64,000 nucleotides of DNA from Pleomorphomonas sp. JP5. Lineage in GTDB: Bacteria; Pseudomonadota; Alphaproteobacteria; Rhizobiales; Pleomorphomonadaceae. Both the position numbers and the translations under genes were made by a program. Positions within the stretch are counted from its first letter, which is position 1. Each line of letters begins with the position of its first letter. A model generated the notes under the pieces. The model did no database searches. It was not told the origin of the DNA and saw nothing but the letters and a program-made list of their open reading frames with translations. The DNA lies in assembly GCF_023721815.1 (NCBI RefSeq), contig NZ_JAMDLI010000001.1:310001-374000 (forward strand). Direction: 5' to 3'. Positions 24,450-35,565 of the stretch are shown here, piece after piece.

Positions 24450-25367
24450 ATGAATATCAATGCAAAAGCGGCGCTTCTCGCCGCTTCGGCGACGCTTGTT
24501 CTGTCGGCAGGCGCAGCTCTCGCCAAGGACGCTCCCAAGATTGGTGTTTCCTTTCAGGAAATGAATAACCCTTACTTCATCGTCATGAACGAGGAAGTCA
24601 CGGCATTCGCCAAACTGCTCGGCGATAATACTGAAGTTTACGTCGCCGACGCCCGCCATGACGTTTCCAAGCAGCTCAGCGACATCGAGGATATGGTCGC
24701 CAAGGGCGTGAACATCCTGGTGGTGAATCCGACCGACTCCGAGGGCGTGCGCAGCGCCGTCGAAGCCGCCAAGGCCAAGGGCGTGACGGTGGTGTCCGTT
24801 GACGCGCAGGCTGCCGGCGTCGATGCCTTCGTCGGCTCCAAGAACTACGACGCTGGCGTGCTTGCTTGCGATGCGATGGTCAAGGAGATCGGCGGCAAGG
24901 GCGAAGTCGCCATTCTCGACGGCATCGCCGTGGTTCCGATTCTCGAGCGTGTGCGCGGCTGCAAGGACGCCCTCGCCAAGGCACCGGACGTCAAGTTGGT
25001 CGACATCCAGAACGGCCGCCAGGAGCGCGACATCTCCGTCGGCGTCGCCGAGAACATGATGCAGTCGCATCCGGATCTGAAGGGCATCTTCTCGGTCAAT
25101 GACGGTGGCGCCATGGGCGTTCTCGCCGCCATCGAGGGCTCGGGCAAGGACGTGGTGCTGACCTCGGTCGACGGCGCTCCGGAAGCGGTCAAGGCGATCG
25201 CCGCCGGTACTGCCTTCAAGGCGACGGCCGCCCAGTTCCCGCGCGACCAGATGCGCATTGGCCTCGCGATCGCTCTTGCCAAGTACATGGGCGCCCATGT
25301 TCCGGCCGTGATCCCGATCGACGTCGAGCTCGTCGACAAGTCCAACGCGGAAACCTTCGCCTGGTAA
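24450..25367 (+). CDS. Ribose-type sugar/polyol ABC transporter substrate-binding protein
   Basis: 305 residues with a Sec signal peptide (MNINAKAALLAASATLVLSAGAALA, cleavage about residue 25; quoted end SAGAALAKD) and a type I periplasmic-binding fold (IGVSFQEMNNPYF, VNPTDSEGV, SVNDGGAMGVLAA). It belongs with RbsB-like proteins. GGAGGAG precedes the ATG. It is the first gene of a run continuing with ATPase, permease, kinase, epimerase and SDR, so its ligand is likely a pentitol or rare pentose. A stable hairpin follows its stop. Confidence 0.92.
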   Translation: MNINAKAALLAASATLVLSAGAALAKDAPKIGVSFQEMNNPYFIVMNEEVTAFAKLLGDNTEVYVADARHDVSKQLSDIEDMVAKGVNILVVNPTDSEGVRSAVEAAKAKGVTVVSVDAQAAGVDAFVGSKNYDAGVLACDAMVKEIGGKGEVAILDGIAVVPILERVRGCKDALAKAPDVKLVDIQNGRQERDISVGVAENMMQSHPDLKGIFSVNDGGAMGVLAAIEGSGKDVVLTSVDGAPEAVKAIAAGTAFKATAAQFPRDQMRIGLAIALAKYMGAHVPAVIPIDVELVDKSNAETFAW

Positions 25368-25373
25368 TCGATC

Positions 25374-25407
25374 CGCCGCGGGGAGACTTAAGCCCCTTCC
25401 CGCGGCG
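25374..25407 (+). terminator. Intercistronic hairpin after the binding-protein gene
   Basis: Perfect nine-base stem CGCCGCGGG/CCCGCGGCG with a 16-base loop and no T-run. Hairpins between binding-protein and membrane-component genes commonly protect the upstream mRNA or reduce read-through, giving excess binding protein. Confidence 0.6.
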
Positions 25408-25472
25408 AACTCGCTTTCCGGACAGTTCGATCAGCACCGCCGTCCCGGACGGCGCGTTCCGAGGGTTTCGCC

Positions 25473-26958
<1,486 letters not shown>

Positions 26959-26966
<8 letters not shown>

Positions 26967-27957
26967 AGCTGCTGCCGCCGGTGCAACGCCGCGCGAAGAG
27001 CCCACCGGAGTGGTTGGCCTTGCCAAGGCCGTCGTCGCCCGGCCGGAGTTCGTGTCATTCGTGGCGCTGATCGTTCTGATGATCATCACCTCGATGATGA
27101 ACGAGAACTTCTTCACGGTCGACAACCTGATGAACATCACGCGTCAGGTCTCCACCACCGGTATCATCGCCGTTGGCATGACCTTCGTCATTCTGACCGG
27201 CGGTATCGACCTGTCGGTCGGCGCTATCGTGGCGCTTGCCTCGACGCTGATGGCCGGCATGATCGCCAACATGGGGTTCCCCTTCTGGGCCGCGGCCCTG
27301 GTGGCAATCCTCGGTGGCGCGCTGACCGGCGCCGTATCGGGCTTCTTCATTGCCCGCTTTGCCCTGCCGCCGATCATCGTCACGCTGGCAATGATGGAGA
27401 TCCCGCGTGGTCTCGGTCTCATCTACACCAATGGCTATCCGCTTCCCATCGACCGCGAGTTTGGCTTCCTGGGCCGGGAATACGTCCTTGGCTTGCCGAT
27501 CCCGACGCTGATCATGCTGATCGTCTTCGCGGCTGCCTACTTCGTGCTCAACCGTCTACCGATCGGCCGCTATGTCTACGCCGTCGGCGGCAATGAGGAC
27601 GCGGCCATACTCTCGGGTATTCGGACGGCGCGTATCAAGCTGATGGTCTACGCCGTCTCCGGCCTCACCGCCGCCATCGCCGGCATGATCCAGACGTCGC
27701 GTCTCCTGTCCGGCCAGCCCAACTCGGCCATTGGCGTGGAGCTCGATGCCATCGCAGCCGTGGTGCTCGGCGGCACAGCAATCACCGGCGGCCGCGGTCA
27801 CATCGTCGGCACCCTGATTGGCGCTCTGTTGCTCGGCGTCCTCAACAACAGCCTCAACATGATTGGCCTGTCACCCTACAGCCAGCGCGTCGTCAAGGGT
27901 GTGATCCTGCTGGTTGCCGTTCTTATCGGCTACCTCCGCAAGCAGAACTCCCGCTGA
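26959..27957 (+). CDS. Ribose-type ABC transporter permease (RbsC type)
   Basis: About 332 residues with eight to ten hydrophobic spans. The segments GIIAVGMTFVILTGGIDLSVGA (here GMTFVILTGGIDLSVGA) and AVVLGGTAITGGRG are characteristic RbsC/BPD_transp_2 motifs. ATG 26959 is favoured by GGGAGG five bases upstream; a GTG at 26953 is also in frame. It forms the membrane channel for the 24450 binding protein. Confidence 0.93.
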
Positions 27958-27966
27958 TCCGGAAAC

Positions 27967-27991
27967 CCGACCGGACCACCGGCCCGGTCGG
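27967..27991 (+). terminator. Hairpin after the permease gene
   Basis: Eight-base stem CCGACCGG/CCGGTCGG with a nine-base loop, beginning nine bases after the permease stop, followed by AAAA rather than a T-run. It may stabilise or partly end the importer transcript before the catabolic genes. Confidence 0.4.
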
Positions 27992-28160
27992 AAAACGCGG
28001 CCAGTCAGTCGAGTGCCGCAGTCATCCTGCCGCCGACTGATCGCCACCGAGCCGCCTGAAACCGAACACCTCCGAACGCCGGACCATCGGTTCGGTGAGC
28101 GACCTCGCCTTGCCCGGCCCAGCCGGAACAGTCTCGCGTTTCTCCAGAGGATCAAGAGCC

Positions 28161-29654
28161 GTGACCTACTTTCTCGGAATCGACATCGGCGGAACCGTCA
28201 TCAAGAGCGGCCTCTATGACGCCGAGGGACACGAAAAGGCCGTAGCCTCCGAGGTCGACAACGGCGTTGCCGCTCACCTTGGCTGGTCCGAGCGTGACAT
28301 GAACGCCATGTGGCGGATCGTTGCAGGCACCATCCGCGGGGTCGTCGCCGAGGCCGGAGTTTCCGCCGACGAGATCGCCGGCATCAGCTTCTCCGCCCAC
28401 GGCAAGGGGCTTTACGCGCTCGACGCCGATGGCGAACCGGTGCGCAACGGTATCATTTCTTCGGACAACCGCTCGCTGTCCATCGTCAAGGACTGGAAGG
28501 CGAAGGGGCTGGATGCGGCGAGCTACCCCTTCGGCTATCAGCAGCTCTGGACGGGGCACCCGGTGTCACTGCTCGCCTGGATGAAAGCCAACGAGCCGGA
28601 CAACTACGGCCGGACGCGCCACGTGCTGATGGCTCACGACTTCATCCGCTACAAGCTGACCGGCGTCTTTGCCGCCGAAGTCACCAACATCTCTGGCAGC
28701 AATCTCTACAACATCGAGAAGGGGGCCTACGATCCGGCGCTTTTCAAGATGTTCGGCATCGACGAGATGGAAGGCTGTCTGCCTCCGGTCGTCGGGTCGG
28801 AGGAGTGTGTTGCCGGCCTGAGCGCCAAGGCAGCCGAAGAGACTGGCCTCAAGGTGGGGACGCCGGTGTTCGGCGGCTTCTTCGACGTCGTGTCGGCGGC
28901 GGTCTGCGCAGGCCTTTCCGACCCGAGCTTCATCAACGTGGTGATGGGCACCTGGACCATCGTCACCTGGACCACCGACGGCATTCTGAAGCCAGAAGGC
29001 AATGCCTGGCCCTATATCTGGGGGCGCTATTGCATGCCGGATCGCTACTTCGTCCACGAGGGTAGCCCGACCTCGGCCGGCAATCTCGAGTGGTTCGTCC
29101 GGACGTTCCTCGGCGGCATGCCCGATTGCTACCGGCAGGCCGACCTGATGATCTCGGCACTGCCGAAGGCCGGTACCGACATCCAGTTCCTGCCTTACCT
29201 CTTTGCCTCGAACCTTGGCGACGACCTTTCGGCCGGTATTCATGGCCTCGCCAATGCTCACGGCCTCGGTCAGGTTCTTCAGGCGGTTTACGAAGGCATC
29301 TGCTTCTCCCAGCACGTCCACCTGGAGCGGATCGTAAAGCTATCGGGCCGCGACAAGACGTTGCGCCTTACCGGCGGTCCGACCCGCTCCAAGCCCTGGA
29401 TGCAGATGGTCGCCGACATCTCGGAGATGCCGGTCGAAGTGATGCACGTGGAGCAATCCGGCTGCCTCGGCGCGGCCATCGCTGCCGCGGTTGGATCCGG
29501 TGTTCACAAGGGTTTCAAGGAGGCCATGGCCGCCATGTGCCCGTCGGGGGCGCTGATCGAGCCTGACGCCAAGAGCTTCCCTGCCTATCGCGAGAAGTAC
29601 GCGGCTTTCCGCCGCCTGGCCGAAACGCTGTCCACCCTTCCGGCGGGACGCTGA
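28161..29654 (+). CDS. FGGY-family kinase, L-xylulose kinase (LyxK)-like
   Basis: About 497 residues. It begins TYFLGIDIGGTVIKSGLYD (phosphate loop), with ISFSAHGKGLYALDADG and GGFFDVVSAAVCAG further on and the nucleotide-site LTGGPTRSKPWMQMVAD near the end. The wording is closer to LyxK/AraB-type ketose kinases than to glycerol kinase. I start at GTG 28161, with AGAGG ten bases upstream; the frame from 28095 has no family residues before it. A UlaE-type epimerase follows, and LyxK and UlaE are consecutive steps from L-xylulose to L-ribulose 5-phosphate in enterobacteria. The substrate remains an inference. Confidence 0.86.
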   Translation: MTYFLGIDIGGTVIKSGLYDAEGHEKAVASEVDNGVAAHLGWSERDMNAMWRIVAGTIRGVVAEAGVSADEIAGISFSAHGKGLYALDADGEPVRNGIISSDNRSLSIVKDWKAKGLDAASYPFGYQQLWTGHPVSLLAWMKANEPDNYGRTRHVLMAHDFIRYKLTGVFAAEVTNISGSNLYNIEKGAYDPALFKMFGIDEMEGCLPPVVGSEECVAGLSAKAAEETGLKVGTPVFGGFFDVVSAAVCAGLSDPSFINVVMGTWTIVTWTTDGILKPEGNAWPYIWGRYCMPDRYFVHEGSPTSAGNLEWFVRTFLGGMPDCYRQADLMISALPKAGTDIQFLPYLFASNLGDDLSAGIHGLANAHGLGQVLQAVYEGICFSQHVHLERIVKLSGRDKTLRLTGGPTRSKPWMQMVADISEMPVEVMHVEQSGCLGAAIAAAVGSGVHKGFKEAMAAMCPSGALIEPDAKSFPAYREKYAAFRRLAETLSTLPAGR

Positions 29655-29678
29655 GAGCACCAAGATCTGGAGGACGTC

Positions 29679-30557
29679 GTGACCCGAGAGGCGTTACCCA
29701 ACCCGCTGGGTATCTACGAGAAGGCGCTGCCGAAGGACCTCGACTGGCCGGCGCGACTGGCGCTCGCCAAGGCCTTGGACTTCGATTTCGTCGAAATGTC
29801 GATCGACGAGACCGACGAGCGTATGACGCGCCTCAGCTGGTCGAAGACCGAGCGTGCCGCGTTTTGCTCGTCCGTGCGGGAGCTCGACGTTGTCGTGCCG
29901 AGCGTCTGCCTGTCGGCGCATCGCCGGTTCCCTTTCGGCAGCCGCGATGCCGCGACCCGCGTCAAGGCGCGGGACATCATGCGCAGAGCGATCGACCTCT
30001 GTGTCGATCTGGGTATCCGCACCATCCAGGTGGCCGGCTACGACGTCTATTACGAGGAAGCCGACGTCGGCACCAAGGAGCGGTTCATCGAAGGGCTGCA
30101 GTGGTCGGTTCGCGAGGCGGCCAAGGCGCAGGTGATGCTGGCGGTCGAGATCATGGACACCGCCTTCATCAACTCGATCACCCGTTGGCGAGAGTACGAC
30201 CAGCTGATCCATTCGCCCTACTTCTGCGTCTACCCCGACCTCGGCAATCTGACGGCCTGGGGCAACGATGTCGACGCCGAACTCAGGGCAGGCATCGACC
30301 GCATCGTCGCCATTCACCTCAAGGACACGCGCAAGGTCACGGGCGACTACCCTGGCCAGTTCCGCGACGTGCCCTTCGGAGATGGATGCGTCGACTTCAA
30401 GGCCTGCTTCGCCACGCTGGCCGACCTTGGCTATCGCGGCCCCTTCCTGATGGAAATGTGGACCGAAAAATCCGACGAGCCGGTTGTGGAGATCGCAACG
30501 GCCCGGCGCTGGATGATCGAGCAGATGCGCCTTGGCGGCCTCCTCCAGGCCGCATGA
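29679..30557 (+). CDS. L-ribulose-5-phosphate 3-epimerase family protein (UlaE/SgbU type)
   Basis: 292 residues of the xylose-isomerase-like TIM-barrel family. PLGIYEKALPKDLDW at the N-terminus is the UlaE/SgaU signature; metal-site acids lie in MLAVEIMDT, VYPDLGNL and LMEMWTE, with histidine in AIHLKDTR. It interconverts L-xylulose 5-phosphate and L-ribulose 5-phosphate. The start is GTG 29679, with TGGAGGA six bases upstream. It lies 24 bases after the LyxK-like kinase. No AraD-type 4-epimerase, the next step in the known pathway, is present in this window. Confidence 0.9.
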   Translation: MTREALPNPLGIYEKALPKDLDWPARLALAKALDFDFVEMSIDETDERMTRLSWSKTERAAFCSSVRELDVVVPSVCLSAHRRFPFGSRDAATRVKARDIMRRAIDLCVDLGIRTIQVAGYDVYYEEADVGTKERFIEGLQWSVREAAKAQVMLAVEIMDTAFINSITRWREYDQLIHSPYFCVYPDLGNLTAWGNDVDAELRAGIDRIVAIHLKDTRKVTGDYPGQFRDVPFGDGCVDFKACFATLADLGYRGPFLMEMWTEKSDEPVVEIATARRWMIEQMRLGGLLQAA

Positions 30558-30624
30558 GACAACTTGAGGAAACGTCCAACAAACAAAGTGAATGTCCGTC
30601 GGAGACGGACGAAAGGAGACTGAA

Positions 30625-31353
30625 ATGGCTGTGAGTATCGAAGGTCAGGTTGCCGCCGTCACCGGCGGTGCGTCCGGCATCGGCCTGGCGTGCGCCAAGG
30701 CCATGGCAGAGGCCGGCGCCCGTGTCGCCGTCGTCGATCGCGACGAGGAAGGTCTCGCCAAGGCCTGCGCCGAGATCGGCGCCAACGCTTTCCCGGTTCG
30801 CATCGACCTCCTGGATCCCAAGAGCGTCGCAACGATGCTGCCGCAGATCCTCGACAAGGCCGGCAAGCTCGACATTCTGCATGCCAACGCTGGCGCCTAT
30901 ATCGGCGGCGATGCCGCCACTGGCGATCCCGACGCCTGGGACCGCATGCTGAACCTCAACATCAACGCTGCCTTCCGCACCGTTCACGCCGTTCTGCCCT
31001 ACATGATCGAGCGCAAGCACGGCGACATTCTGATGACCAGCTCGGTGGCTGGTGTGGTGCCGGTGATGGTCGAGCCGATCTACACCGCTTCCAAGCATGC
31101 CGTTCAGGCCTTCGTTCACACTGTGCGGCGCCAGGTCGCCAAGCATGACGTGCGCGTCGGCGCGGTGCAGCCGGGCCCGGTGATTACCGCCCTGCTCAAG
31201 GACTGGGTCCCCGAACGGCTTGCCGCCCTGAAGGCTGCCGGTGGCCTGATCGAGCCCGAGGAAGTCGCCGACGCCGTCATGTTCATGCTGACGCGCCCGC
31301 GCAACGTCATCGTCCGCGATCTGGTGATCCTGCCGGCTCAGTTCGACATCTGA
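30625..31353 (+). CDS. SDR-family pentitol dehydrogenase, ribitol 2-dehydrogenase-like
   Basis: 242 residues. Rossmann NAD site [14 protein letters not shown], central [17 protein letters not shown], catalytic Ser in [10 protein letters not shown] and the YTASK (YxxxK) pair. The stretches [24 protein letters not shown] and [11 protein letters not shown] closely follow, as I recall it, ribitol 2-dehydrogenase of Klebsiella, which oxidises ribitol to D-ribulose. ATG 30625 is chosen because AAAGGAG precedes it. It closes the operon that begins with the importer at 24450. L-arabitol or xylitol are alternative substrates, given the kinase and epimerase types. Confidence 0.86.
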   Translation: MAVSIEGQVAAVTGGASGIGLACAKAMAEAGARVAVVDRDEEGLAKACAEIGANAFPVRIDLLDPKSVATMLPQILDKAGKLDILHANAGAYIGGDAATGDPDAWDRMLNLNINAAFRTVHAVLPYMIERKHGDILMTSSVAGVVPVMVEPIYTASKHAVQAFVHTVRRQVAKHDVRVGAVQPGPVITALLKDWVPERLAALKAAGGLIEPEEVADAVMFMLTRPRNVIVRDLVILPAQFDI

Positions 31354-31390
31354 TCCTCCCCAAGAAAAGGCACCTCCCCCACAAACTGAC

Positions 31391-31418
31391 GGCGGCGCAC
31401 TGGCAACGGTTCGCCGCC
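31391..31418 (+). terminator. Likely terminator after the pentitol operon
   Basis: GGCGGCG, 14-base loop, CGCCGCC, followed by GCTTCTTGTT. A stable G/C stem with a partly T-rich tail, 38 bases after the SDR stop. Confidence 0.5.
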
Positions 31419-31507
31419 GCTTCTTGTTGGAACGATCGTTTCTCGCCACCGTTCGGCAATGCGGTTATCTTGAAAGGTGGGCGAAGGCCCCAAGAAAGGA
31501 GATTTCC

Positions 31508-31930
31508 ATGTCGCAGGTAAAGGTCCGCCCGATGGGCGCCACCGCCAGTCTCGATCGCAATGGCCGCGGCGGCGTCATCGCCCGCTCGGGTGCCAGTCTG
31601 ACGCTGGCGGGATCGCCGTCGATGGAGGGCTTCAATCCGCTGGAACTGCTGGACGCGTCGCTCGCCGGTTGCCTGGCATTGAGCGTCCGCATCGCAGCGC
31701 GCAATCTAGGGCTCAACGATCGGCTGGGCTCGGTCTCGGTGGAAGTGATCGGCGCCAAGGCCGCCGAGCCGCCGTCGCGCATTGCCCGCCAGACCTGCCG
31801 TTTTTCCATCGAGGGCGACTTCAACGATGCCGAGCGTCGATCCCTGATCGAGGAGGCGCATAAAGTCTGTACCATCGGCAACAGCTATCATGCGTCGATC
31901 GACATCTCCGACGGCGAGCCGCTCTCGTGA
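31508..31930 (+). CDS. OsmC-family peroxiredoxin-like protein
   Basis: 140 residues. The family reduces organic or inorganic peroxides with two cysteines; here C55 (LAGCLALS) and C121 (HKVCTIGNSY) sit in the expected motifs, with an extra C97. ATG 31508 is preceded by AAGGAG six bases upstream; the longer frame from 31424 is unlikely. It stands alone between the pentitol operon terminator and the peptide importer. Confidence 0.85.
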   Translation: MSQVKVRPMGATASLDRNGRGGVIARSGASLTLAGSPSMEGFNPLELLDASLAGCLALSVRIAARNLGLNDRLGSVSVEVIGAKAAEPPSRIARQTCRFSIEGDFNDAERRSLIEEAHKVCTIGNSYHASIDISDGEPLS

Positions 31931-32123
31931 AATCGCACGAGGGGACTCGCCTTGTCTATGGAAGGCTATACGAGTAAATTCGTCCGACTATCGCCCATTT
32001 TGCGCAAACCTGTTTCCAGGTTGCCGGCTACTAGAGACGATTCCGACATTCTCATTTCCCATGCCTCGGCTAGACTGGTCGCCAACAAGGTCGGCCAGTC
32101 GGCCGTCATCCGTGGAGAGAAAC

Positions 32124-33641
32124 ATGACCGCCTTGCCCGCCCGCGCCAATCGAACCTCGCGTTCGATCCTGAAAGCCACAACGGCTGCCGTGCTGCTCCT
32201 CATGGGCGTCGCGCCCGTACTATCCGCCGAAGGCGGCCCCGACGCCACCATCAGCATCGGCTCGCTCTACGAGCCGCAGAACCTCGACAATACCGCAGGC
32301 GCGGGCCAGGGCATCAATGAAGCCTTCAATGGCAATGTCTACGAGGCGCTGTTCCGCCTCAACGACGATGGCTCGGTGTCGCCCAGCCTCGTCAAGGACT
32401 ACACGGTGTCCGACGACGGCCTCACCTACACCTTCACGCTCCAGCCGGGCGTGACCTTCCACTCCGGCGATCCCCTGACGTCTGCCGACGTCAAGTGGTC
32501 GATCGAGCGCGTCACGTCGCCGGACAGCAAGAGCTCGCGCAAGAACTCGCTGAAGCCGATTGCTTCCATCGAGACGCCCGACGATGCAACCGTGGTGATC
32601 AAGCTGTCCTCGCGCTCGATCTCCCTGCCCTACAATCTCTCCTATGTCTGGGTAATCAACGACGCCGCCAAGGACCTGCAAACGGCTGAGGATGGCACGG
32701 GGCCCTACGCCCTCGACGGCTGGCAGCGCGGCTCGCAGCTCGCCGTCAAGCGCTTCGACAAGTATTGGGGAGCGAAGCCGGAGAATGGCGAGGTCGTCTT
32801 CAAGTACTTCACCGAGGCGACCGCCCTCAACAATGCACTGCTGACCGGCGCCGTCGACGTCATCACCTCGGTGCAGAGCCCGGACTCGCTGGCCCAGTTC
32901 AAGGACAATCCCGACTTCACCGTCGCCGAGGGCAAGTCGACCACCAAGCTTCTCCTGGCCTACAACGACCGCGTCGCCCCGTTCGACAACGTCAAGGTAC
33001 GCAAGGCTCTGGCCCGCGCCGTCGATGACAAGAAGCTGTTGGAGGCGGTATGGGGCGAGTACGGCACCCTGATCGGCTCCTTCGTGCCGCCGACCGACCC
33101 CTGGTATGTCGATCTCACCCAGGTCGATGCCTACGACCCGGAAAGCGCCAAGGCGCTTCTCGCCGAGGCTGGCTACCCCGATGGATTCACCTTCACCATC
33201 GACACGCCCAACTACGATCCGCATCCGCTCGCCGCGCAGTTCCTGCAAGGTGAGCTCGCCAAGATCGGCGTCAAGGTGAACATCAACGTCATCACGGCCA
33301 ACGAGTGGTACACCAAGATCTACAAGGCGCATGATTTCCAGGCGACCCTGCAGGAGCATGTGAACCACCGGGACATCGTGTTCTACGGCAATCCCGACTT
33401 CTACTGGGGATACAACAACCCCAAGGTCGTCGACCTGATCAAGGCGTCCGAAGAGGCCAAGACCGTTGACGAGCAGACCGAGAAGCTGAAGGAGGCGAAC
33501 GTCCAGATCGCCGAGGACGCCGCCAGCAACTGGCTCTACCTCTACCCGCAGATCGTCGTGTCGAAGAAGTCGGTCAGCGGCTACCCCCTCAACGGCCTCA
33601 ACTCGCAGTTCTTTGCCTACGGCATCAAGAAAGCGGATTGA
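32124..33641 (+). CDS. Peptide/nickel-type ABC transporter substrate-binding protein (family 5)
   Basis: 505 residues. The signal peptide ends about PVLSAEGG (residue 35), so the protein is periplasmic. The mature chain has SLYEPQNLDN, GNVYEALFRLNDDGSVSPSL, YTFTLQPGVTFHSGDPLTSADVKWSIER (here VTFHSGDPLTSADV) and KALARAVDDKKLL, as in DppA/OppA. ATG 32124 has GGAGAGA upstream; the frame from 31890 overlaps OsmC and lacks family residues. It heads a five-gene importer. The ligand may be a peptide, an opine or a glycoside; the family is broad. Confidence 0.91.
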   Translation: MTALPARANRTSRSILKATTAAVLLLMGVAPVLSAEGGPDATISIGSLYEPQNLDNTAGAGQGINEAFNGNVYEALFRLNDDGSVSPSLVKDYTVSDDGLTYTFTLQPGVTFHSGDPLTSADVKWSIERVTSPDSKSSRKNSLKPIASIETPDDATVVIKLSSRSISLPYNLSYVWVINDAAKDLQTAEDGTGPYALDGWQRGSQLAVKRFDKYWGAKPENGEVVFKYFTEATALNNALLTGAVDVITSVQSPDSLAQFKDNPDFTVAEGKSTTKLLLAYNDRVAPFDNVKVRKALARAVDDKKLLEAVWGEYGTLIGSFVPPTDPWYVDLTQVDAYDPESAKALLAEAGYPDGFTFTIDTPNYDPHPLAAQFLQGELAKIGVKVNINVITANEWYTKIYKAHDFQATLQEHVNHRDIVFYGNPDFYWGYNNPKVVDLIKASEEAKTVDEQTEKLKEANVQIAEDAASNWLYLYPQIVVSKKSVSGYPLNGLNSQFFAYGIKKAD

Positions 33642-33699
33642 GCTCTTTCAGAACGCGCGGAGCCCGCTGACGCGGCTTCGCCCCACCGCTCGACACCCG

Positions 33700-33728
33700 G
33701 CGCCGCCCGACCTAATCTCGGGCGGCGC
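33700..33728 (+). terminator. Strong hairpin between binding-protein and permease genes
   Basis: Perfect 11-base stem GCGCCGCCCGA/TCGGGCGGCGC with a seven-base loop, followed by TTGATGCTTT. It lies 26 bases before the proposed permease start and probably lowers expression of the membrane components relative to the binding protein. Confidence 0.65.
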
Positions 33729-33754
33729 TTGATGCTTTCCCAAAAGGTGCCGCC

Positions 33755-34717
33755 ATTCTTGCCTATCTCGTCCGTCGGACGGCGATCCTCCTGGTATCGG
33801 TGCTGATCGCCGCCGCTGTCCTGTTCTTGCTGCTGCGCCTTCTGCCGGGTGATCCGGCCAACGCACTTGTCTCTGTGGGAGCCGATCCCGAACAGATCGA
33901 AGCCGCCCGTCGCCAGGTCGGATCCGACCTGCCGATCGCCGCGCAGTTCGTCCGTTACCTGGGCCAGCTCGGACGGTTCGACCTCGGAGCGTCGTTTGTA
34001 TCCGGCGTGCCGGTGCTTCAGGAGATCGGTCGTCGCCTGACGCTGACACTGCCATTGACCGCCCTTGCCTTCACCTGCGCCATACTTTTCGCTGTGCCGC
34101 TCGGCATCCTGGCCGCCGTCAAACGCGACCGCTGGTACGGCACTGTTATCTCGGTGATTTCACAACTTGGCGTTGCCATTCCGGTGTTCTGGATCGGAAT
34201 TCTCCTGGTCACCGCGTTCGCCGTGAAGCTGCGGCTCTTTCCGTCGGGTGGCTTTCCCACATCCGGCTGGCGCGACCCGCTCACGGCCCTGCATCAGCTT
34301 GCCTTGCCCATCCTCACCATCGCCCTGGTGATGTCCGCATCACTGATCCGCTACGTTCGCTCGGCAACGCTCGACGTCATCGGCTCCGACTATCTTCGAA
34401 CGGCCCGGGCGCTAGGCGCCGACTATGGTGAAGCGCTCATTCGTCATGGCATTCGCAACGGCGCGGTGCCTGTCATCTCCATCCTCGGCATTGAGCTCGC
34501 TTCGACGTTGCTCGGCGCGGTCGTGGTGGAGCGCGTCTTCTCGTTGCCCGGCCTCGGCTCCATGCTGCTCAGCGGCATCGAGCAGCGCGACTATCCGAGC
34601 GTTCAGGGCGTTCTGTTCATTTCGACGCTCCTGGTGTTGCTGGTTGGCTTCGCCGCCGACCTCGTGCAGCGCCTGATCGACCCCCGCCTTCGCGGGCCAA
34701 GTGGAGACCGGTCATGA
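33755..34717 (+). CDS. Dipeptide/oligopeptide ABC transporter permease (DppB type), probable ATT start
   Basis: About 320 residues from ATT 33755. DppB proteins normally begin with about 30 residues (basic xxRR, then one membrane span) before the PGDP motif. Here the frame reads ILAYLVRRTAILLVSVLIA and reaches LLPGDPAN at the right distance only if translation begins at the ATT, which has AAAAGG six bases upstream. No in-frame ATG, GTG or TTG lies between; GTG 33800 would cut away the basic anchor and half of the first span. The EAA-like loop RTARALGADYGEALIRHG is present. It is coupled to the next permease (ATGA). Confidence 0.88.
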   Translation: MLAYLVRRTAILLVSVLIAAAVLFLLLRLLPGDPANALVSVGADPEQIEAARRQVGSDLPIAAQFVRYLGQLGRFDLGASFVSGVPVLQEIGRRLTLTLPLTALAFTCAILFAVPLGILAAVKRDRWYGTVISVISQLGVAIPVFWIGILLVTAFAVKLRLFPSGGFPTSGWRDPLTALHQLALPILTIALVMSASLIRYVRSATLDVIGSDYLRTARALGADYGEALIRHGIRNGAVPVISILGIELASTLLGAVVVERVFSLPGLGSMLLSGIEQRDYPSVQGVLFISTLLVLLVGFAADLVQRLIDPRLRGPSGDRS

Positions 34718-35565
34718 CCGACGCGACGCCCGCTCTCGCTCCGGCTACCTCAACGCGGGTAACGCCAGCGTTTCTGGTCGGGGCGACGTTGGTCGGCCTT
34801 CATGTTGTCGTCGGACTGCTGACGCTCATCTGGACGCCCTACGATCCGACGGCAATGACAGGCGGCCGTCTCGCCCCACCGTCTCTTGCCCATTGGGCCG
34901 GGACCGACCGACTTGGCCGCGATCTGTTCACGGAAATCATGGTCGGCGCACGCATCGCGCTCTCCGTCGGCATCGGGGCCGTAGCGATCGCCTCGGCCAT
35001 CGGCGTCACGGTCGGACTGCTGGCCGCCTTCGCGTCCCGCACCGTCGATGACGTGCTGGCTGCGACGCTCGACATCCTGATCGCCTTTCCGACCCTGCTC
35101 CTGGCGATGCTGATCGTGGCGGCGAGCGACGGCGCCAGCCTGGGGACCGCTATCCTCGCCATCGGCATCGCATCCTCGTCCATCGTCGCCCGCCTGACCC
35201 GCATTCTGGCGCGGCGCGTACTGGCCATGGACTACATCACGGCGGCCCGCGTGTCGGGAACCGGCTGGCTCGGCATTGTTCGCATTCATGTGCTGCCAAA
35301 CATCTGGCCGACGCTGATTGTCAATTTTGCCTTGCAGTTTGGTCTTGCCGTCATTGCCGAGGCGTCGCTGTCCTATCTCGGGCTTGGCGCGCCCCCGCCG
35401 AATGCCTCCTGGGGGCGGCTTCTGCAGGAGGCCCAGGCCACCGTCTACACCGCTCCGTTCGGCGCCGTCGCGCCGGGCATAGCACTGGTGTCGCTGGTGA
35501 TCGGTCTCAACCTTTTCGCCGATGGTCTCCGCGACGTCGCCGACCCAACCCGTCGGAGGCGTTGA
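34714..35565 (+). CDS. Dipeptide/oligopeptide ABC transporter permease (DppC type)
   Basis: 283 residues with six membrane spans. HWAGTDRLGRDLFTEIMVGARIAL is the typical DppC/OppC segment (here GTDRLGRDLFTEIMVGAR), and AARVSGTGWLGIVRIHVLPN is the ATPase-contact loop. The start overlaps the upstream permease by four bases and the stop overlaps the next ATG, so the importer components are translationally linked. Confidence 0.93.
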   Translation: MTDATPALAPATSTRVTPAFLVGATLVGLHVVVGLLTLIWTPYDPTAMTGGRLAPPSLAHWAGTDRLGRDLFTEIMVGARIALSVGIGAVAIASAIGVTVGLLAAFASRTVDDVLAATLDILIAFPTLLLAMLIVAASDGASLGTAILAIGIASSSIVARLTRILARRVLAMDYITAARVSGTGWLGIVRIHVLPNIWPTLIVNFALQFGLAVIAEASLSYLGLGAPPPNASWGRLLQEAQATVYTAPFGAVAPGIALVSLVIGLNLFADGLRDVADPTRRRR

